Shown piece by piece: positions 34,000 to 46,345 of a stretch of DNA of 64,000 nt (position 1 is the first letter of the stretch; every line of letters begins with the position of its first letter). The position numbers and the translations under genes are program-made. The notes under the pieces were generated by a model. The model did not search any database. It was given only the letters and a program-made list of their open reading frames with translations, and was not told the DNA's origin. This DNA comes from Chamaea fasciata (taxonomy: Eukaryota; Chordata; Aves; Passeriformes; Sylviidae): assembly GCA_029207755.1 (NCBI GenBank), contig JARCOQ010000005.1, positions 53,719,563 through 53,783,562 of the forward strand. Reading direction: 5' to 3'.

Positions 34000-36900
34000 G
34001 AGCAGCTAGGGTCAAAAAAAGGATGGAGAAAAGCTTGAAGGCATGAAGACACCACTTTTTTTGCCTAGAACGTGGAGAGGGTAGAGCCGAGGTAAAAACA
34101 ACCTAGCATTCTTTCTGAGGCAGGAAGCTTTAATTTTACCTTAGGAACAGCTGAGTGTTACCTTGCTGTCCTTCGGGGCATGGACAGCAGCCCTGCAAGC
34201 CAGAATCTTGCCTTCCACTTGAGAGACTCCCTTTAAATCCTTACAGCCTACACTTTCTGAAGAGCTGACATGCCTGTCTACCGTGCTGCTCCTACAGACA
34301 TCATTTCTGAGGCAGCATCAAGCTGGAAAAAAATAAACCGAAACTGCAAGTGAAAGTTAAGAGAGCTCAGTGTGGCTAAGTGCCAAGTTGTGATGGGTGC
34401 GTTAGAGGACAAATATAAGGAAATAAAATTTTGCTACAGATGTCAGGAGCAGTTCTGTAGTTAGAAAATGCGATTTATGGGGGATTTCTGTAGTATTTCA
34501 TCATGACCAATGTGCTGAACATCTCCTTGGAAACTTTCACAATAGCCCGAAGAAGTATACATTGGTCATAAATGGACAGGGCATCGTTTGGTGATGATTC
34601 TTCACGGTGCAGTTGAAACAAGCAAACAAACAAACAATTTGCAGTTTGAACTATGTTTCTACCCAGGAAGCAGGAAGACTGTCCACTTAAGCTAAGATAA
34701 AAGAAGGCAGACTTTTTTCTGTGTTTTGGAAGTGTTAATTTGGTGTTTTAGCAAGGGGTGCTGCAGTCTTGCCTCATTTGCCAATCTCTATCCAGTCTTC
34801 TTCTGGATTTCCTGGTCAAGTGCCTTTCCTCCTTGAAATAGAAGTAATTGTTCATTTCATTCAGCTGGCTTTTACAGACTTCTGTACAGTGCAACATAGT
34901 ACCCAAGGAAGCAAGACACAATGCTTTCAGTGCGTTAAAGGCTATTGGAATTCCCGTGATGTGGCTGAGTCACTGGAGCTGCCTCTGTTCTGTGGCTGGA
35001 CGTAAGGCTATGGATTGTTTATGGCAGCTCCAAAAGTACTTCTTGTGAATTTTGGGTCTTACTGATTTTTCTTATTATTATTACTCTTCTTTTTTCCTAA
35101 ACTACACTTGAAAGAAAAATCTTAGCAGGGAAAAAGAAGTTCTTTAGAAAAGCAAATGCCATTTACATCTTCATTGAGTGTTTAAAAGCACTACCAATTC
35201 TCATTCTTCAGTGAACACTGAGACCGCTGCTCATTCAGCTGCAGTAAAAGTAGAAAGTGACTGTATCTCCTCCATATTTCTTCTTGTCTAAAAGAAAATT
35301 CAGGTGCTTTGCAATGAGCAGGCAACTCTGTTACAACTCTCTTCTTGTGTACAAGATGTTCAGAAAAAAAGTTAGTCTTAATTTGAGAGATCATCTTCTA
35401 TCTTCTCATGGCTCTTTTCTTGCGTAGCCCTAGCAAGACTGAAGGAAGGTATTCTAGACCTGAAATTTCACTCGTTTCCGCATCTACTATACCATTCCTA
35501 ATGGTGTAGATTTCAAGTCATGCCAAAAAGACTCGTTGATAAATCAACAGATCATTTGGGTGTAATATTAATGACTCCTGTTGCTCCGCCTAGGAGGTAA
35601 TGAAGCCAGGGCGTTGGGTGAGCTTCCTCTGGTGCTGTTTGTGCTTGCTCCAGGCTGCCTGGAAGAACAGACCAAAGCTGCTCCCCACCTCAGCAGAGCT
35701 GGGTTCTGCAGGGATTGGGGGCTACCCTGGGCACTGCTGTGTCCTGGGGTGGAAAATCAAATTTCTGTTCAAAGGAGGATGCTACACAGTTAGTCTTGGA
35801 ATCCAGCGTTTGTCTTTCAAAACAAGTTTCGGACAAGTGTTGGTTTGTTTTTTGTTTGGTTCCTTCTGTGGTTTGTTGTTGTTGTTGTTTTGGTGGTTTG
35901 TTTTTTAGTTTGGTTTGGTTTGGTTTTCTTTCTCTAGAAGGAATAGGTGATTGTATGCTTGGCAGATCTGAAATATGCCTGATTTCCTTCATTGCCCACT
36001 AACAGAAATTTTATACAAAGCGGATGGGACAAATGGTAAAACTTCTGCTGTGGCCTTAAAGCTTACATTAGGTGTTGTCCAAGAAAATGACCGTTAAGCC
36101 CGTGAAAAAAGGGATGTTAAAGCCATCTTCTGACTTTCAGCCTCCCGCTATCTGTAGTTGGTAGTGAATGTTTTATCAGGGTGCTAAGAATGTTTGTCTT
36201 TTTTGTCCTTCTTTCTCTGCTTGAAAATCGAAGTGTGCAACTTGTAAGACCGAGCGTCTTTTCAGGTTTTTCTGCTTTTGGTCTAACTCTGCCAGCTCCA
36301 CTGATGTTTGGATTTTTAGCAGAACTTCCTCCTCTAGCTTCTTGCTTTGAACCTTAGGAAAGAAACAGTTGCCCTGGGCACCAGCAACCCGATCCCGCCG
36401 AATACAAGCTAGGGAACTTGGGCAGCCGAGGCGATTTACGCGGATTGCGTAACTTACGCAATTTGCGTAACCCCGGTGAATTGGGTCTGCTGCGTCACCT
36501 TCTTAAGGGGCGTGACTTGCGGCAACCTCGGCAACCTACCAGCGCAGCCTCTCAGTGCCGGGCAAAACAAAAGTGCAGCACTCGTGTTTTCGGCAGAGGA
36601 GGAGAGAAACCCTTGGTGGTTGCAGTGCACAGAGAAGTGTGACCGTGTCCCGTCAGTAGAAATCACCAAAGACATGCTTGGCGTTCCCCCTGATGCGGTG
36701 GTTTTGCAGTACTCGCTGCTTTAGGGCTTCTCCGGTGAGGTTAAATTGGATGTGGCTGAAGTGTTGCCGTGCCTGCTCTGGTTGGAGGCACCTGGCTGTG
36801 TTCATTGCCTGCTTGTGTAAAATACGCCGAGGCAAAGGAGAAGCAGGGATAGGAAGCCCTGGTGTCTGCAGCCTAAACGTTCGGGTCATTGCTGAGGTGC

Positions 36901-37083
36901 TCGAGCTCCATCCAGAAAGCACAGGGTGTGCTTTGTCTTGGCAGCATTCAACACAGAAAGCGCTTTGGAAATTGCTTATGCCTTTTGTCGTCCCCTTTTC
37001 CTTCCGTGGCTGCTTCCCTGGGCTGCTCCTGTGAGCCAGGCAGCCCCCATCTCATGCAACCAAAAGCATCACAGCGAGTGTAG
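34000..37083 (+). repeat. Macrosatellite unit 12 (class A, 3,084 bp)
   Basis: Near-duplicate of unit 4, 24,734 bp away: extra T in the T-run, GAAGTATAC, GAACTATG and TGATGTGG. It differs in GGCAACTC and the TATGCC tail. The bZIP-site core is at 36436-36470. Confidence 0.95.
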
Positions 37084-40000
37084 GAGCAGTTAGGGTCAAA
37101 AAAAGGATGGAGAAAAGCTTGAAGGCATGAAGACACCACTTTTTTGCCTAGAACGTGGAGAGGGTAGAGCCGAGGTAAAAACAACCTAGCATTCTTTCTG
37201 AGGCAGGAAGCTTTAATTTTACCTTAGGAACAGCTGAGTGTTACCTTGCTGTCCTTCGGGGCATGGACAGCAGCCCTGCAAGCCAGAATCCTGCCTTCCA
37301 CTTGAGAGACTCCCTTTTAATCCTTACAGCCTACACTTTCTGAAGAGCTGACATGCCTGTCTACCGTGCTGCTCCTACAGACATCACTTCTGAGGCAGCA
37401 TCAAGCTGGAAAAAAATAAACCGAAACTGCAAGTGAAAGTTAAGAGAGCTCAGTGTGGCTAAGTGCCAAGTTGTGATGGGTGCGTTAGAGGACAAATATA
37501 AGGAAATAAAATTTTGCTACAGATGTCAGGAGCAGTTCTGTAGTTAGAAAATGCGATTTATGGGGGATTTCTGTAGTATTTCATCATGACCAATGTGCTG
37601 AACATCTCCTTGGAAACTTTCACAATAGCCCGAAGAAGAATACATTGGTCATAAATGGACAGGGCATCGTTTGGTGATGATTCTTCACGGTGCAGTTGAA
37701 ACAAGCAAGCAAACAAACAATTTGCAGTTTGAACTGTGTTTCTACCCAGGAAGCAGGAAGACTGTCCACTTAAGCTAAGATAAAAGAAGGCAGACTTTTT
37801 TCTGTGTTTTGGAAGTGTTAATTTGGTGTTTTAGCAAGGGGTGCTGCAGTCTTGCCTCATTTGCCAATCTCTATCCAGTCTTCTTCTGGATTTCCTGGTC
37901 AAGTGCCTTTCCTCCTTGAAATAGAAATAATTGCTCATTTCATTCAGCTGGCTTTTACAGACTTCTGTACAGTGCAACATAGTACCCAAGGAAGCAAGAC
38001 ACAATGCTTTCAGTGCGTTAAAGGCTATTGGAATTCCCGTGACGTGGCTGAGTCACTGGAGCTGCCTCTGTTCTGTGGCTGGACGTAAGGCTATGGATTG
38101 TTTATGGCAGCTCCAAAAGTACTTCTTGTGAATTTTGGGTCTTACTGATTTTTCTTATTATTATTACTCTTCTTTTTTTCCTAAACTACACTTGAAAGAA
38201 AAATCTTAGCAGGGAAAAAGAAGTTCTTTAGAAAAGCAAATGCCATTTACATCTTCATTGAGTGTTTAAAAGCACTACCAATTGTCATTCTTCAGTGAAC
38301 ACTGAGACCGCTGCTCATTCAGCTGCAGTAAAAGTAGAAGGTGACTGTATCTCCTCCATATTTCTTCTTGTCTAAAAGAAAATTTAGGTGCTTTGCAATG
38401 AGCAGGCATCTCTGTTACAACTCTCTTCTTGTGTACAAGATGTTCAGAAAAAAAGTTAGTCTTAATTTGAGAGATCATCTTCTATCTTCTCATGGCTGTT
38501 TTCTTGCGTAGCCCTAGCAAGACTGAAGGAAGGTATTCTAGACCTGAAATTTCACTCGTTTCTGCATCTACTATACCATACCTAATGGTGTAGATTTCAA
38601 GTCATGCCAAAAAGACTCGTTGATGAATCAACAGATCATTTGGGTGAAATATTAATGACTCCTGTTGCTCTGCCTAGGAGGTAATGAAGCCAGGGCGTTG
38701 GGTGAGCTTCCTCTGGTGCTGTTTGTGCTTGCTCCAGGCTGCCTGGAAGAACAGACCAAAGCTGCTCCCCACCTCAGCAGAGCTGGGTTCTGCAGGGATT
38801 GGGGGCTACCCTGGGCACTGCTGTGTCCTGGGGTGGAAAATCAAATTTCTGTTCAAAGGAGGATGCTACACAGTTAGTCTTGGAATCCAGCGTTTGTCTT
38901 TCAAAACAAGTTTCGGACAAGTGTTGGTTTGTTTTTTGTTTGGTTCCTTCTGTGGTTTGTTGTTGTTGTTGTTTTGGTGGTTTGTTTTTTAGTTTGGTTT
39001 GGTTTGGTTTTCTTTCTCTAGAAGGAATAGGTGATTGTATGCTTGGCAGATCTGAAATATGCCTGATTTCCTTCATTGCCCACTAACAGAAATTTTATAC
39101 AAAGCGGATGGGACAAATGGTAAAACTTCTGCTGTGGCCTTAAAGCTTACATTAGGTGTTGTCCAAGAAAATGACCGTTAAGCCCGTGAAAAAAGGGATG
39201 TTAAAGCCATCTTCTGACTTTCAGCCTCCCGCTATCTGTAGTTGGTAGTGAATGTTTTATCAGGGTGCTAAGAATGTTTGTCTTTTTTGTCCTTCTTTCT
39301 CTGCTTGAAAATCGAAGTGTGCAACTTGTAAGACCGAGCGTCTTTTCAGGTTTTTCTGCTTTTGGTCTAACTCTGCCAGCTCCACTGATGTTTGGATTTT
39401 TAGCAGAACTTCCTCCTCTAGCTTCTTGCTTTGAACCTTAGGAAAGAAACAGTTGCCCTGGGCACCAGCAACCCGATCCCGCCGAATACAAGCTAGGGAA
39501 CTTGGGCAGCCGAGGCGATTTACGCGGATTGCGTAATTTACGCTATTCACGAAACTTACGCAATTTGCGTAAGTTTTGTGAATAGCATCTGCTACGCAAT
39601 CTACGTAAGGGGCGTGACTTGCGGCAACCTCGGCAACCTACCAGCGCAGCCTCTCAGTGCCGGGCAAAACAAAAGTGCAGCACTCGTGTTTTCGGCAGAG
39701 GAGGAGAGAAACCCTTGGTGGCTGCTGTGCACAGAGAAGTGTGACCGTGTCCCGTCAGTAGAAATCACCAAAGACATGCTTGGCGTTCCCCCTGATGCGG
39801 TGGTTTTGCAGTGCTCGCTGCTTTAGGGCTTCTCCGGTGAGGTTAAATTGGATGTGGCTGAAGTGTTGCCGTGCCTGCTCTGGTTGGAGGCACCTGGCTG
39901 TGTTCATTGCCTGCTTGTGTAAAATACGCCGAGGCAAAGGAGAAGCAGGGATAGGAAGCCCTGGTGTCTGCAGCCTAAACGTTCGGGTCATTGCTGAGGT

Positions 40001-40185
40001 GCTCGAGCTCCATCCAGAAAGCACAGGGTGTGCTTTGTCTTGGCAGCATTCAACACAGAAAGCGCTTTGGAAATTGCTTATGCCTTTTGTCGTCCCCTTT
40101 TCCTTCCGTGGCTGCTCCCCTGGGCTGCTCCTGTGAGCCAGGCAGCCCCCATCTCATGCAACCAAAAGCATCACAGCGAGTGTAG
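37084..40185 (+). repeat. Macrosatellite unit 13 (class B, 3,102 bp)
   Basis: Shares ACATCACTTC and the B core (palindrome 39542-39586) with units 5, 7 and 9. It has AATTGTCATTC and AAAATTTAGG in the middle, as in units 6 and 8, so it appears mosaic. Confidence 0.95.
39542..39586. repeat. 45-bp palindrome, class B core (unit 13)
   Basis: Same palindrome in an isolated B unit flanked by A units 12 and 14. Confidence 0.85.
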
Positions 40186-43100
40186 GAGCAGTTAGGGTCA
40201 AAAAAAGGATGGAGAAAAGCTTGAAGGCATGAAGACACCACTTTTTTGCCTAGAACGTGGAGAGGGTAGAGCCGAGGTAAAAACAACCTAGCATTCTTTC
40301 TGAGGCAGGAAGCTTTAATTTTACCTTAGGAACAGCTGAGTGTTACCTTGCTGTCCTTCGGGGCATGGACAGCAGCCCTGCAAGCCAGAATCCTGCCTTC
40401 CACTTGAGAGACTCCCTTTTAATCCTTACAGCCTACACTTTCTGAAGAGCTGACATGCCTGTCTACCGTGCTGCTCCTAGAGACATCATTTCTGAGGCAG
40501 CATCAAGCTGGAAAAAAATAAACCGAAACTGCAAGTGAAAGTTAAGAGTGCTCCGTGTGGCTAAGTGCCAAGTTGTGATGGGTGCATTAGAGGACAAATA
40601 TAAGGAAATAAAATTTTGTTACAGATGTCAGGAGCAGTTCTGTAGTTAGAAAATGCGATTTATGGGGGATTTCTGTAGTATTTCATCATGACCAATGTGC
40701 TGAAAATCTCCTTGGAAACTTTCACAATAGCCCGAAGAAGAATACATTGATCATAAATGGACAGGGCATCGTTTGGTGATGATTCTTCACGGTGCAGTTG
40801 AAACAAGCAAACAAACAAACAATTTGCAGTTTGAACTGTGTTTCTACCCAGGAAGCAGGAAGACTGTCCACTTAAGCTAAGATAAAAGAAGGCAGACTTT
40901 TTTCTGTGTTTTGGAAGTGTTAATTTGGTGTTTTAGCAAGGGGTGCTGCAGTCTTGCCTCATTTGCCAATCTCTATCCAGTCTTCTTCTGGATTTCCTGG
41001 TCAAGTGCCTTTCCTCCTTGAAATAGAAATAATTGTTCATTTCATTCAGCTGGCTTTTACAGACTTCTGTACAGTGCAACATAGTACCCAAGGAAGCAAG
41101 ACACAATGCTTTCAGTGCGTTAAAGGCTATTGGAATTCCCGTGACGTGGCTGAGTCACTGGAGCTGCTTCTGTTCTGTGGCTGGACGTAAGGCTATGGAT
41201 TGTTTATGGCAGCTCCAAAAGTACTTCTTGTGAATTTTGGGTCTTACTGATTTTTCTTATTATTATTACTCTTCTTTTTTCCTAAACTACACTTGAAAGA
41301 AAAATCTTAGCAGGGAAAAAGAAGTTCTTTAGAAAAGCAAATGCCATTTACATCTTCATTGAGTGTTTAAAAGCACTACCAATCGTCATTCTTCAGTGAA
41401 CACTGAGACCGCTGCTCATTCAGCTGCAGTAAAAGTAGAAGGTGACTGTATCTCCTCCATATTTCTTCTTGTCTAAAAGAAAATTTAGGTGCTTTGCAAT
41501 GAGCAGGCATCTCTGTTACAACTCTCTTCTTGTGTACAAGATGTTCAGAAAAAAAGTTAGTCTTAATTTGAGAGATCATCTTCTATCTTCTCATGGCTCT
41601 TTTCTTGCGTAGCCCTAGCAAGACTGAAGGAAGGTATTCTAGACCTGAAATTTCACTCGTTTCCGCATCTGCTATACCATACCTAATGGTGTAGATTTCA
41701 AGTCATGCCAAAAAGACTCGTTGATAAATCAACAGATCATTTGGGTGTAATATTAATGACTCCTGTTGCTCTGCCTAGGAGGTAATGAAGCCAGGGCGTT
41801 GGGTGAGCTTCCTCTGGTGCTGTTTGTGCTTGCTCCAGGCTGCCTGGAAGAACAGACCAAAGCTGCTCCCCACCTCAGCAGAGCTGGGTTCTGCAGGGAT
41901 TGGGGGCTACCCTGGGCACTGCTGTGTCCTGGGGTGGAAAATCAAATTTCTGTTCAAAGGAGGATGCTACACAGTTAGCCTTGGAATCCAGCGTTTGTCT
42001 TTCAAAACAAGTTTCGGACAAGTGTTGGTTTGTTTTTTGTTTGGTTCCTTCTGTGGTTTGTTGTTGTTGTTATTTTGGTGGTTTGTTTTCTAGTTTGGTT
42101 TGGTTTGGTTTTCTTTCTCTAGAAGGAATAGGTGATTGTATGCTTGGCAGATCTGAAATATGCCTGATTTCCTTCATTGCCCACTAACAGAAATTTTATA
42201 CAAAGCGGATGGGACAAATGGTAAAACTTCTGCTGTGGCCTTAAAGCTTACATTAGGTGTTGTCCAAGAAAATGACCGTTAAGCCCGTGAAAAAAGGGAT
42301 GTTAAAGCCATCTTCTGACTTTCAGCCTCCCGCTATCTGTAGTTGGTAGTGAATGTTTTATCAGGGTGCTAAGAATGTTTGTCTTTTTTGTCCTTCTTTC
42401 TCTGCTTGAAAATCGAAGTGTGCAACTTGTAAGACCGAGCATCTTTTCAGGTTTTTCTGCTTTTGGTCTAACTCTGCCAGCTCCACTGATGTTTGGATTT
42501 TTAGCAGAACTTCCTCCTCTTGCTCATTGCTTTGAACCTTAGGAAAGAAACAGTTGCCCTGGGCACCAGCAACCCGATCCCGCCGAATTCAAGCTAGGGA
42601 ACTTGGGCAGCCGAGGCGATTTACGCGGATTGCGTAATTTACGCAATTTGCGTAACCCCGGTGAATTGGGTCTGCTGCGTCACCTTCTTAAGGGGCGTGA
42701 CTTGCGGCAACCTCGGCAACCTACCAGCGCAGCCTCTCAGTGCCGGGCAAAACAAAAGTGCAGCACTCGTGTTTTCGGCAGAGGAGGAGAGAAACCCTTG
42801 GTGGTTGCAGTGCACAGAGAAGTGTGACCGTGTCCCGTCAGTAGAAATCACCAAAGACATGCTTGGCGTTCCCCCTGATGCGGTGGTTTTGCAGTGCTCG
42901 CTGCTTTAGGGCTTCTCCGGTGAGGTTAAATTGGATGTGGCTGAAGTGTTGCCGTGCCTGCTCTGGTTGGAGGCACCTGGCTGTGTTCATTGCCTGCTTG
43001 TGTAAAATACGCCGAGGCAAAGGAGAAGCAGGGATAGGAAGCCCTGGTGTCTGCAGCCTAAACGTTCGGGTCATTGCTGAGGTGCTCGAGCTCCATCCAG

Positions 43101-43264
43101 AAAGCACAGGGTGTGCTTTGTCTTGGCAGCATTCAACACAGAAAGCCCTTTGGAAATTGCTTCTGCCTCTTGTCCCTTCTTCTTCCGTGGCTGCTCCCCT
43201 GGGCTGCTCCTGTGAGCCAGGCAGCCCCCATCTCATGCAACCAAAAGCATCACAGCGAGTGTAG
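40186..43264 (+). repeat. Macrosatellite unit 14 (class A variant, 3,079 bp)
   Basis: The shortest complete copy, because its tail has the deleted allele CTCTTGTCCCTTC (about 43166). The front is marked by GCTCCGTGTGG and GGGTGCATTAG, shared only with unit 20. The bZIP-site core is at 42621-42655. The tail deletion joins two minus-strand reading frames into a 175-codon ORF (42838-43365). Confidence 0.95.
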
Positions 43265-43365
43265 GAGCAGCTAGGGTCAAAAAAAGGATGGAGAAAAGCT
43301 TGAAGGCATGAAGACACCACTTTTTTGCCTAGAACGTGGAGAGGGTAGAGCCGAGGTAAAAACAA
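42838..43365 (-). other. 175-codon minus-strand ORF created by a tail deletion (unit 14), doubtful coding
   Basis: The longest ORF in the window, with an identical twin at 61372-61899 in unit 20. It spans the arbitrary unit boundary. It exists only because these two copies carry a shorter allele of the pyrimidine-rich tail that joins two frames which are separate in every other unit. It has no signal peptide, recognisable domain or family resemblance. I regard it as a by-product of the repeat. Confidence 0.1.
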
Positions 43366-46345
43366 CCTAGCATTCTTTCTGAGGCAGGAAGCTTTAATTT
43401 TACCTTAGGAACAGCTGAGTGTTACCTTGCTGTCCTTCGGGGCATGGACAGCAGCCCTGCAAGCCAGAATCTTGCCTTCCACTTGAGAGACTCCCTTTAA
43501 ATCCTTACAGCCTACACTTTCTGAAGAGCTGACATGCCTGTCTACCGTGCTGCTCCTAGAGACATCATTTCTGAGGCAGCATCAAGCTGGAAAAAATAAA
43601 CCGAAACTTCAAGTGAAAGTTAAGAGAGCTCAGTGTGGCTAAGTGCCAAGTTGTGATGGGTGCGTTAGAGGACAAATATAAGGAAATAAAATTTTGCTAC
43701 AGATGTCAGGAGCAGTTCTGTAGTTAGAAAATGCGATTTATGGGGGGTTTCTGTAGTATTTCATCATGACCAATGTGCTGAAAATCTCCTTGGAAACTTT
43801 CACCATAGCCCGAAGAAGAATACATTGATCATAAATGGACAGGGCATCGTTTGGTGATGATTCTTCACGGTGCAGTTGAAACAAGCAAACAAACAAACAA
43901 TTTGCAGTTTGAACTGTGTTTCTACCCAGGAAGCAGGAAGACTGTCCACTTAAGCTAAGATAAAAGAAGGCAGACTTTTTTCTGTGTTTTGGAAGTGTTA
44001 ATTTGGTGTTTTAGCAAGGGGTGCTGCAGTCTTGCCTCATTTGCCAATCTCTATCCAGTCTTCTTCTGGATTTCTTGGTCAAGTGCCTTTCCTCCTTGAA
44101 ATAGAAGTAATTGTTCATTTCATTCAGCTGGCTTTTACAGACTTCTGTACAGTGCAACATAGTACCCAAGGAAGCAAGACACAATGCTTTCAGTGCGTTA
44201 AAGGCTATTGGAATTCCCGTGACGTGGCTGAGTCACTGGAGCTGCCTCTGTTCTGTGGCTGGACGTAAGGCTATGGATTGTTTATGGCAGCTCCAAAAGT
44301 ACTTCTTGTGAATTTTGGGTCTTACTGATTTTTCTTATTATTATTACTCTTCTTTTTTCCTAAACTACACTTGAAAGAAAAATCTTAGCAGGGAAAAAGA
44401 AGTTCTTTAGAAAAGCAAATGCCATTTACATCTTCATTGAGTGTTTAAAAGCACTACCAATTCTCATTCTTCAGTGAACACTGAGACCGCTGCTCATTCA
44501 GCTGCAGTAAAAGTAGAAGGTGACTGTATCTCCTCCATATTTCTTCTTGTCTAAAAGAAAATTTAGGTGCTTTGCAATGAGCAGGCATCTCTGTTACAAC
44601 TCTCTTCTTGTGTACAAGATGTTCAGAAAAAAAGTTAGTCTTAATTTGAGAGATCATCTTCTATCTTCTCATGGCTGTTTTCTTGCGTAGCCCTAGCAAG
44701 ACTGAAGGAAGGTATTCTAGACCTGAAATTTCACTTGTTTCTGCATCTACTATACATATCTAATGGTGTAGATTTCAAGTCATGCCAAAAAGACTCGTTG
44801 ATAAATCAACAGATCATTTGGGTGTAATATTAATGACTCCTGTTGCTCCGCCTAGGAGGTAATGAAGCCAGGGCGTTGGGTGAGCTTCCTCTGGTGCTGT
44901 TTGTGCTTGCTCCAGGCTGCCTGGAAGAACAGACCAAAGCTGCTCCCCACCTCAGCAGAGCTGGGTTCTGCAGGGATTGGGGGCTACCCTGGGCACTGCT
45001 GTGTCCTGGGGTGGAAAATCAAATTTCTGTTCAAAGGAGGATGCTACACAGTTAGCCTTGGAATCCAGCGTTTGTCTTTCAAAACAAGTTTCGGACAAGT
45101 GTTGGTTTGTTTTTTGTTTGGTTCCTTCTGTGGTTTGTTGTTGTTGTTATTTTGGTGGTTTGTTTTCTAGTTTGGTTTGGTTTGGTTTTCTTTCTCTAGA
45201 AGGAATAGGTGATTGTATGCTTGGCAGATCTGAAATATGCCTGATTTCCTTCATTGCCCACTAACAGAAATTTTATACAAAGCGGATGGGACAAATGGTA
45301 AAACTTCTGCTGTGGCCTTAAAGCTTACATTAGGTGTTGTCCAAGAAAATGACCGTTAAGCCCGTGAAAAAAGGGATGTTAAAGCCATCTTCTGACTTTC
45401 AGCCTCCCGCTATCTGTAGTTGGTAGTGAATGTTTTATCAGGGTGCTAAGAATGTTTGTCTTTTTTGTCCTTCTTTCTCTGCTTGAAAATCGAAGTGTGC
45501 AACTTGTAAGACCGAGCATCTTTTCAGGTTTTTCTGCTTTTGGTCTAACTCTGCCAGCTCCACTGATGTTTGGATTTTTAGCAGAACTTCCTCCTCTTGC
45601 TCATTGCTTTGAACCTTAGGAAAGAAACAGTTGCCCTGGGCACCAGCAACCCGATCCCGCCGAATTCAAGCTAGGGAACTTGGGCAGCCGAGGCGATTTA
45701 CGCGGATTGCGTAATTTACGCAATTTGCGTAACCCCGGTGAATTGGGTCTGCTGCGTCACCTTCTTAAGGGGCGTGACTTGCGGCAACCTCGGCAACCTA
45801 CCAGCGCAGCCTCTCAGTGCCGGGCAAAACAAAAGTGCAGCACTCGTGTTTTCGGCAGAGGAGGAGAGAAACCCTTGGTGGTTGCAGTGCACAGAGAAGT
45901 GTGACCGTGTCCCGTCAGTAGAAATCACCAAAGACATGCTTGGCGTTCCCCCTGATGCGGTGGTTTTGCAGTGCTCGCTGCTTTAGGGCTTCTCCGGTGA
46001 GGTTAAATTGGATGTGGCTGAAGTGTTGCCGTGCCTGCTCTGGTTGGAGGCACCTGGCTGTGTTCATTGCCTGCTTGTGTAAAATACGCCGAGGCAAAGG
46101 AGAAGCAGGGATAGGAAGCCCTGGTGTCTGCAGCCTAAACGTTCGGGTCATTGCTGAGGTGCTCGAGCTCCATCCAGAAAGCACAGGGTGTGCTTTGTCT
46201 TGGCAGCATTCAACACAGAAAGCGCGTTGGAAATTGCTTCTCCCTGTTGCCCTCCCCTTCTTCTTTCGTGGCTGCTTCCCTGGGCTGCTCCTGTGAGCCA
46301 GGCAGCCCCCATCTCATGCAACCAAAAGCATCACAGCGAGTGTAG
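43265..46345 (+). repeat. Macrosatellite unit 15 (class A variant, 3,081 bp)
   Basis: A-deletion front, variant A core at 45698-45732, CTCCCTGTTGCCC tail. It is the near twin of unit 11, lacking that copy's GCTGTGGTCA change. Confidence 0.95.
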
